Position numbers and translations under genes: made by a program
DNA from: Elymus sibiricus
Lineage: Eukaryota > Streptophyta > Magnoliopsida > Poales > Poaceae
Direction of reading: 5' to 3'
NCBI GenBank assembly: GCA_039707655.1
Contig: CM077667.1
Location: 539,876,222 to 539,940,221 of the forward strand
Length of the DNA: 64,000 nt
Shown: one piece after another, positions 57,930 through 64,000 of the stretch
Layout: every line of letters begins with the position of its first letter
Position numbering within the stretch: position 1 is the first letter of the stretch
The notes under the pieces: model-generated
What the model saw: only the letters and a program-made list of their open reading frames with translations
The model's database searches: none
Told to the model about the DNA's origin: nothing

Positions 57930-58175
57930 GCCAGACCTTTAGTCGCGGTTGGTGGTTCCAATCGCGACTAAAGGCCCCCCTTTAGTCGCGGTTGGTGGTT
58001 CTAACCGCGACTAAAGGCCCCCCTTTAGTCGCGGTTGGAACCACCAACCGCGACTAAAGGCTTGCGCTTCCCGCCGCTTCGGCTGGGTGAATTCACCTTT
58101 AGTCGCGGTTGGTGGCTCCAACCGCGACTAAAGGGGGGTCTTTAGTCGCTGTTGGGGCCACCAACCGCGACTATA
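57930..58175. repeat. Internal subterminal-type array of element C (TCGCGG form)
   Basis: Five inverted units of CTTTAGTCGCGGTTGGTGG / CCAACCGCGACTAAAGG. Both arms carry CG where the terminal arrays have CC/GG, so the palindromes are kept. Confidence 0.9.
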
Positions 58176-58183
58176 GGTGTTTG

Positions 58184-58190
58184 TATATAA
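58184..58190 (+). promoter_or_regulatory. TATA box of element C second transcription unit
   Basis: TATATAA directly after the internal array and before the leader with GACGCCGCCAGGCTGCCGGA. Confidence 0.55.
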
Positions 58191-58199
58191 GCGGCATTT

Positions 58200-58916
58200 T
58201 GCAAAATTTCAGAACTCATCGCTTTTCCCCCCCTCGACGACGCCGAATAGGACGCCGCCAGGCTGCCGGATCAGCACCCCGCCGCCGTCGCCGTCGACTC
58301 GCCTCGCCGTCGCCATCGCCGTCGAATCGCCTCGCCGTCGCCTCGCCGCGCCATCGCCATCGCCGTCGTGCATTGACCTCGCTGCCCCCTCGATCTCCTC
58401 CTCGACCTCTCGTGCGCCGTCGCCGTCATCGTCGCCGTCGCAGTCGCCGTCGCCATTGCCGTCGACTCGCCTCGCCTCGCCGTCGCCCCGCTATGAGCCC
58501 CTCCCCCCTCTCCTCTCCCTGCCGCACGCCATGGCCGCCCCTCCCCGAGAGCCCACACACACACACACACACAAACATGATGCATGAACACACACACACA
58601 CACACATGTTAGAATGATGTATTTTTGTGTAGATGAATGTTATGTTAGAATGAATGATATGTCAGAATGATGTATTTTTGTGTAGATGATGTATTTTTGC
58701 AAATTTATATGTATATTTGTGTAGATGAATGTTATGTTAGAATGATGTATATATGTAGAATGATTATGGATAAGTTATAATTAGATGGACAAAAGTAGAT
58801 TGGGTGATGGATATATGTAGAATGATGTATATATTGTATGATGTAGAATTACAAAAATCATAATCAAGCATTTAAAAAATGTTAAATTTGCATAGAATTT
58901 GTTCTTGACGTCTACG
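58200..58916 (+). other. GC-rich first exon and leader intron of element C second unit
   Basis: 58230-58550 is GC-rich with CGCCGTCGCC repeats, followed by a (CA)n microsatellite (58555-58606) and ATGTTAGAATGATGTAT repeats. It is comparable to 25570-26060 and 17882-18300. No coding role can be supported. Confidence 0.55.
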
Positions 58917-59342
58917 ATGCCCGGCCCGCATCCTCGTCGTCGGATCGGTGGTAAGGACCTGCTTCAGAGGTGCCATGTCCAGGACTGGGCTCCGCCGGGC
59001 TGGCACTGGGAGGTGCTACCTTCCGGGGGGCGCAGTTTGGTGAGGAACCGGGCTCCCGTCGTCGACCCGGAGCTTCTTTGGTGGCATTCGCGTGGGCCAC
59101 TTTCCGTGCGGAGGCAGCCGGCCCCGTCGAAGGTGGTACGTCGCCGTGTCAGGGAGGAGGACGAGCACGTCCGTCGCTACATGGATGCGTTGGACGTCAG
59201 GTTCTCCAATACCTGGCAGGTTCTTCAGGGATCTCACCCAAGCTATGATCCTGTGATGGTTCCTTCTCTTTGGGTGTCCACCGCCCGCGCCTCAGGAACC
59301 GCGAGTGAACTAGATTCTTCGATAATATTTGATTTGTATTAG
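58917..59342 (+). CDS. Conserved-looking 141-aa ORF of unknown function
   Basis: From ATG 58917 an open frame encodes MPGPHPRRRIGGKDLLQRCH, then VQDWAPPGWHWEVLPSGGRS and DPELLWWHSRGPLSV, a basic block VVRRRVREEDEHVRRYMDAL, and VRFSNTWQVLQGSHPSYDPV. It is rich in Trp and Arg. I do not recognise a named domain. The codon pattern and lack of stops over a GC-rich stretch argue for a real gene or exon. It lies between the leader and ORF2 in element C and has no clear counterpart in A. Confidence 0.5.
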   Translation: MPGPHPRRRIGGKDLLQRCHVQDWAPPGWHWEVLPSGGRSLVRNRAPVVDPELLWWHSRGPLSVRRQPAPSKVVRRRVREEDEHVRRYMDALDVRFSNTWQVLQGSHPSYDPVMVPSLWVSTARASGTASELDSSIIFDLY

Positions 59343-59545
59343 CTAGTGATAATACTCGAGATGTATTCGAGATTATATTCGATAATATTCGAGATGGTTT
59401 ATTCAAGATTATATTCGATGATTCATATTATATGAATTATTTGAGATGCATATTATGTACTATGATTCAGTTTTTCCTTATTGATTGCATGCATTCTAAT
59501 TTGAATACTAAATTGTTTTTATTCTGGATTAGTTAAATAAAAGCT

Positions 59546-62500
59546 ATGGACAATACCGACAGAGAAGGAGAAGAGGCTCTGTTCGACATCATACGCTCCA
59601 CGAGCCCAGAGCATGAACCTGAAGATGATGACGGCTCGCAATATCTGAACAATTCCGGTGAGGGTTGTATGATATTTGATGAAGACGAACGAATTGATGA
59701 AGGTGACGACAATGATGTTGACGAAGAAAATGTTCTTCAAATAACAAAGACCAGCGAGGTATATTTAATATATAAGCCATCCGGTGATCATTACATGTCT
59801 TAATTGATTTGTATGTATTAACGAATCGATCTTTCTTCTTTTAGGCCTCCGGATCGAGCAAATCTTCTACAAGCGACAGGGTAGTTCGAGGCCCGGCCAA
59901 AAAGTTGGACAAAGGCGTAAAGTTCAACATCGATTCCATCAAAACATCAACTGGCGAACCGCTTGAACCTAGGAAAAATGCGACCAAGTTCAAGAATCAA
60001 TGCGGAGTTATTGTCAGGGACCAAATCTCGATCTCCGTTCAAGAATGGAAAAAGCCAGCAAAGGGAGATCGAGCAGGAGTTACTTTTGTCGACGAAAGAG
60101 CAAAAGATGTGCTTTGGACTACGCTCATGGAACATTTCACCCTACCAGATAATTTGACAGATGCAGATCTGAAGAAAGTCAGAAACTATGCTCTTAAAAA
60201 GATGGCGATCGCATTCAACACCTTCAAGAAAAATGCATGGACTAAGTACGTCAAATCAAAAAAGAAGACTCCAGAATTCACGGGAGCACTGGTGAAGGCA
60301 AAAGATCACTGGGACGCTTTCGTGAAGTTCAAGGAATCGGAAGAAGCTAAGGAACGGTCGAGAATAAACAAGATTAATGCTGCAAAAAAGAAGTGGCACC
60401 ATACTCTGGGGCCAGGTGGCTACCAGGTGGCCCTACCTAAGTGGGATCAATCTGAGCAAAAGATGATTAGTGCAGGGGTCAATCCAGTTACATTGACATG
60501 GCCCTCCAGGTGCAGGACATGGTTTTATGCGCATGGGGGGAAGTTGGACCCAGAGACAGGGCTGGTTATGGTGAAGGCAAGTCTTAAAGAAGCGACAGAC
60601 GAAATACTTATTGCAATAGAAGAAGCTCGAACGGGGGTGTTCACGCCCAACAGAGAGAACAACGAGCTTACGCGTGCCCTGAAGAATCGTGAACACCCGG
60701 GAAGAACACGAGGTAAAGGCGTTGTTCCGTGGTTTGAGGGGTTTGCAGGAGGAGAAGAAGAAGCAGGAGGAGAAGAAGAAGCAGGAGGAAGCACTCCGCC
60801 TTGAAGGCCTAGAATCAAAGCACCTGGAGTTGGAACGATTTGTCAGGCGGCAGCAGGAGCAGATCGACTCACTCAGCCAGGAAAGGGCGTCTCAGCGGCA
60901 GCATGAGCAGATAGATCCAGCATTGGATAGCACCGTCCCATCTATGCCGAGAAGCAGCGTGGGTTCCGCCCCGGCCGATATCGATAATGCATTGCTAGCT
61001 AGCTACCCTGTGGATGATATCAAAGACAGGACTAACTGTGAGCTACACATGAAAGTGAAGAACTTATCCATGAAGGTGGCGGACGGCTATGCTTTAGCAA
61101 ATCCCCCTGAAGCAACCTTCCATTGCAATCCCATTCCAGCTGGCTATGCTCGTGTCGTGGTTGATGAAGTGATGTCAGGATATCATGAGCTACAACTTGA
61201 CATTCTTGGAGGTGACGAGGAGAGAACACTAGGAGAGGCCATACATCGTATCATTCTATGGAAAAAGGATTGCATCGTCTTTCCAAGGCCACCGACTCCT
61301 CCTCCTCCAAGTCCGGCACCGCGTCAGCCGACTCCTCCTCCAAGTCCGGCACGGCGTCGCCAACTCCTCCTCCTCCAAGTCCGCCGGCACCGCGTCAGCC
61401 GACTCCTCCTCCAAGTCCGGCACGGCGTCAGCCTAAGCAACAGCGGAAGAGAGAAGCAGCAGCTACGACGGCTAGCGGTACAACAGACAAGAAATTCAAA
61501 TATGGTCCAAGCCTCAAGCCTCTTCCAAAGTTGTCTTACCACCTGACTCAGGAGGAACTCGACGACGCATGTGATGCCCAATTGAAGGCCCATTTTGCAC
61601 CAAAACCGTCCGCGCCGCCAAAGGAGAAAGTACCTCAGCATGTCTCACAACACTTTATTGATATGGCTCGACCGGCTGACAATCAGAAGGACTCCGACTA
61701 TGTGCGGTCTATCAAGAAGTCATATTTAGCAAAGCAAAAGGAGTCGAGCTCGAGCTCGAGCCAAGCAGTTGGCAAAAAAAGTGGGAAAACTGTTCCCCAG
61801 CTGGGAGAACAGGCAGTGCAATCTATCCCCCCGCTCATTGTACAAACACCTGTGAGTACCGCCGATCGGCTGGTAATAACCGACGATCTTAGAAGGCAGG
61901 CTAAAGAGGCCGGTGTCACTGTTGAACAACTCCCAGGCCTTGAGGAAATCCCCGGGATTACAGAGGAGGAAGTAAAATACCAATATGTCCGCGGCAAACC
62001 TCTGGTCAAGCCTGATGATGTCAAGCTTCTACCAACGAGAATGTACAATTTGCATACGTGGTACATGCAAGAAACAGCAAATACCAATCAAGAGTCCCTC
62101 ATGGTGAACGTCAAGAGAAAGCATTACTTCCATAAAAAAGATTTGTGGATTCATTATTCAGAGTTGTTTCAGTTATTCCAACAAGACGCACTCGACAAAT
62201 CTATCGTCAGTTGCTATTGTCTGTAAGTGATTTCTTTCTGTAATTTAAGTCTCTAGCTAGCTAGCTAGATGTACTCTCGTTCATTACCTGTAATTATCCT
62301 CACTATATTCTTTTCTGTGGTATTATGCAGAATGAAGATGTATGAAATGAAAAAAGCTGGACGCTATGGCATTGGGTTCATTGACCCAAATACGGTTAAT
62401 CAGGCGATATGGGAAGATCAATATTCGAGAAAAGACACAGAGAGATTCCTGCTAGAGTTTTTGAAGCAACTAAACACCCAACCAGAAATACTACTTCCTT

Positions 62501-63347
62501 ACAACTTCGGGTGAGTGTTACTATATCTTGTACCACAAATTCTATTTTTTGCTTACTAGATGTTAATAAGTGTAGTTGATGAGTTATGCACATGCCCGCT
62601 TATTTATAAAAAACGTGTGCGCATGCAGTTACCACTGGATCTTGTTAATCATTGAAGTTGACAAGGGAAAAGTTGAAGTACTGGACTCAATAAATAAGAA
62701 TCCATCCGAATACGCAACCGTGAGGGGGATGGTCGACAGGTAATTTCAATCATTATCGCACTATGTTGGCCTCTTTACTTCATTTCCTGATATCAACTAG
62801 TTAATAAGTCCTTTATTCATTTTCTTTGCCGGCGGGCAGGGCTTGGCAAAAGTTCATCAAAGAGGTCCCCGGCGAATGGAAACAACAGCTGAAATGGGTG
62901 CGACCCAAGGTAATTAAGTAGTACTAGCTAGCTACGTCCGTGCATCTCTTTAATTCTAGTTTCAATACCATTATCATGCTTGATTAATTATTACCTGATT
63001 GAATTTTATTCTCGTAAAGTGCATGAAGCAGGAGCAGGGGAATGCTTTATGCGCATACTACGTTTGCGAGAACATTCACATGATCACGTCTGAAAGGAGC
63101 AGAGATGAAAGAAATCTTTGGGTACGTTTGGCAGAACACTATCCATAATTTTTTTATCATGATCTAGCTAATATATATACACACAACTAATATATTCATC
63201 TTGATCTCCTGATTATAGCTGATGGAGATGCGGGGCCAGCTCCTACCAACGGCTCGCGTACGAGCAATTCAAGAGGAAATAGCTGGATTTCTGCTCGACC
63301 AGGTCATAGATCCCAAAGGAGAATACCATTACAAGATCAAGCAGTAA
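59546..63347 (+). pseudogene. CACTA ORF2 with Ulp1/C48 protease domain (element C), two frameshifts
   Basis: Exons inferred: 59546-59758, 59845-62222, 62331-62510, 62639-62739, 62840-62909, 63020-63121 and 63219-63347, all GT-AG and matching the element A gene exon for exon. Exon 1 is acidic (MDNTDREGEEALFDIIRS). Exon 2 has INKINAAKKKWHHTLGPGGY, a coiled-coil Glu/Gln/Lys region and a Pro-rich linker. The Ulp1 triad is present: His in YHWILLIIEV, Asp in VEVLDS, Cys in GNALCAYYVC. Frame changes lie near 60740-60760, where the GAAGAAG repeat begins, and in the Pro-rich repeat near 61300-61390. Both are in repetitive DNA, typical places for slippage. Confidence 0.85.
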
Positions 63348-63649
63348 TGCCCTGCATATGTAATGATCCGCAAATTGTAGGAGAAATTGTATATATATAT
63401 GTATGTGAATGGTCGTCGTACGAGAAATTCGATGATATATATATATATATATATGATCGGTTCTACGAGAAATTCTATTTATATATATATGCACAACGTG
63501 TACAGTATGTAGTAGCGTAATATATGTTTGAAATGAAAAATAATTAAATGGAAAACACAAAATTAAAAGGAAAAATAAACCATAATTAATTCATAAACTC
63601 CTAAAGGATTAAAAGGAAAAATAAACCAAAATTAAAAGAATTAAATACT
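63348..63649. other. ORF2 3' flank
   Basis: (AT)n runs (63390-63400, 63435-63455) and A-rich sequence, probably the 3' UTR and poly(A) region. No gene. Confidence 0.5.
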
Positions 63650-63934
63650 TTTAGTCCCGGTTGGTGTTACCAACCGGGACTAAAGGTCCCCCAGCCCACG
63701 GCGCCGGAAGGTGCCACGTGGTGGGCCTTTAGTGTCGATTGGTGTTACCAACCGGGACTAAAGGTCCCCCAGCCCACGGCGCCGGCAGGTGCCACGTGGT
63801 GGGCCTTTAGTGCCGAGCCGTGTTGAACCGGGACTAAAGGGGGGGGGCTTTAGTCCCCACCCTTTAGTGCCGGTTGGAGAACCGGCATTAAAGGCCCTTA
63901 CGAACCGGCACTATAGGCCGATTCTGCACTAGTG
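63650..63934. repeat. 3' terminal array and TIR of element C
   Basis: Units of CTTTTAGTCCCGGTTGG / CCAACCGGGACTAAAGG with a GTGCCACGTGG spacer repeated twice (63710 and 63789), then TGCCGG variants, ending GCACTAGTG at 63934. Confidence 0.9.
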
Positions 63935-64000
63935 TTAGCAGATTCCAAAAGATGTTTCAAGAGGATTATAGAAGGGAAAAGGAGGATTCTAGAAGGGAAA
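63935..64000 (+). pseudogene. Right flank of element C, possible continuation of the LINE ORF1 fragment
   Basis: Open in a frame reading RFQKMFQEDYRREKEDSRRE, a highly charged stretch. It may continue the interrupted gene at 39462-39662. The window ends here, so this stays tentative. Confidence 0.3.

Larger units (their letters stand above)
39663..63934 (+). mobile_element. CACTA element C with nested LTR retrotransposon
   Basis: Left end CACTAGTAGAAAATAG at 39663, right end GCACTAGTG at 63934. Inside, in order: terminal array, leader, a truncated LTR retrotransposon (about 40596-47655), TNP2, 20 tandem repeats, a Pol III-like module, internal array, leader, two ORFs and the 3' array. Flanking triplets are CTA (39660-39662) and TTA (63935-63937), agreeing at two of three positions. 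The 5' part of TNP2 and the coiled-coil gene seen in A are missing, replaced by the retrotransposon junction. Confidence 0.75.

Noticed and set aside
58555..58606. (CA)n run as a regulatory element
   Set aside because: A plain microsatellite in a leader intron; nothing indicates function.

Overview
The window looks like an intergenic stretch of a large grass genome, most likely Triticeae (wheat, Aegilops or a close relative). The signs are CACTA (En/Spm-type) transposons with TNP2 transposases and long arrays of inverted subterminal repeats, a non-autonomous Gypsy-type retrotransposon with a tRNA-Asp primer site, spliced genes with GT-AG introns, and promoter modules that match the wheat U6 upstream element as I remember it. 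I see no intact host gene. The only clear host-gene remnant is the C-terminal part of a SOSEKI (DUF966) gene on the minus strand near 38.2-38.7 kb.

Layout. (1) 1-9540: the 3' part of CACTA element 1 (+). It holds a TNP2 fragment, an internal array of its subterminal repeat, a four-exon ORF2 gene whose Ulp1-like domain lacks the catalytic Cys, a small RNase H1 N-terminal/viroplasmin-like protein with a membrane tail, and a terminal array ending in TAGTAGTG. (2) 9541-34619: CACTA element E (+), split by two insertions. The first is a complete Gypsy-like gag-protease element (9843-17876) with a perfect 5-bp target duplication TCCTC. The second is CACTA element A (19563-34339, minus). E retains an internal array, a first exon, a B3-like gene (18942-19545) and its 3' terminal array (34340-34619). 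(3) Element A carries a coiled-coil/membrane protein gene with a tandemly duplicated exon, TNP2 with two nonsense codons, two Pol III-like modules, an internal array, an inverted repeat made from SNF2-helicase sequence, and ORF2 with one frameshift but a complete Ulp1-type triad. (4) 34620-39662: mixed low-copy sequence with a probable non-LTR insertion (15-bp duplication) hosting a hAT-type MITE, a SINE-like element, the SOSEKI fragment, and a zinc-knuckle LINE ORF1 fragment. (5) 39663-63934: CACTA element C (+). It is interrupted by a 5'-truncated LTR retrotransposon (about 40596-47655) and carries TNP2 with four stops, 20 tandem copies of a roughly 335-341 bp repeat, a Pol III-like module, an internal array, an unknown 141-aa ORF, a multi-exon ORF2 with two frameshifts, and a terminal array.

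How the parts work together. All the CACTA elements seem to share one plan. A terminal repeat array with a TATA box drives the TNP2 transcript. A second, internal copy of the same kind of array with its own TATA box precedes a separate ORF2 transcription unit. In elements A and C the internal array is bordered by a divergently oriented module with a wheat U6-like upstream element exactly 25 bp from a TATA box, followed by a hairpin-forming stretch and a T-run. A third such module (28316-28520) has a long, nearly perfect hairpin whose base starts about 2 nt after the predicted start site and ends just before five Ts. This Pol III-type hairpin RNA system inside CACTA transposons is the main candidate for something undescribed. 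The SNF2 inverted repeat upstream of ORF2 in element A is the second.
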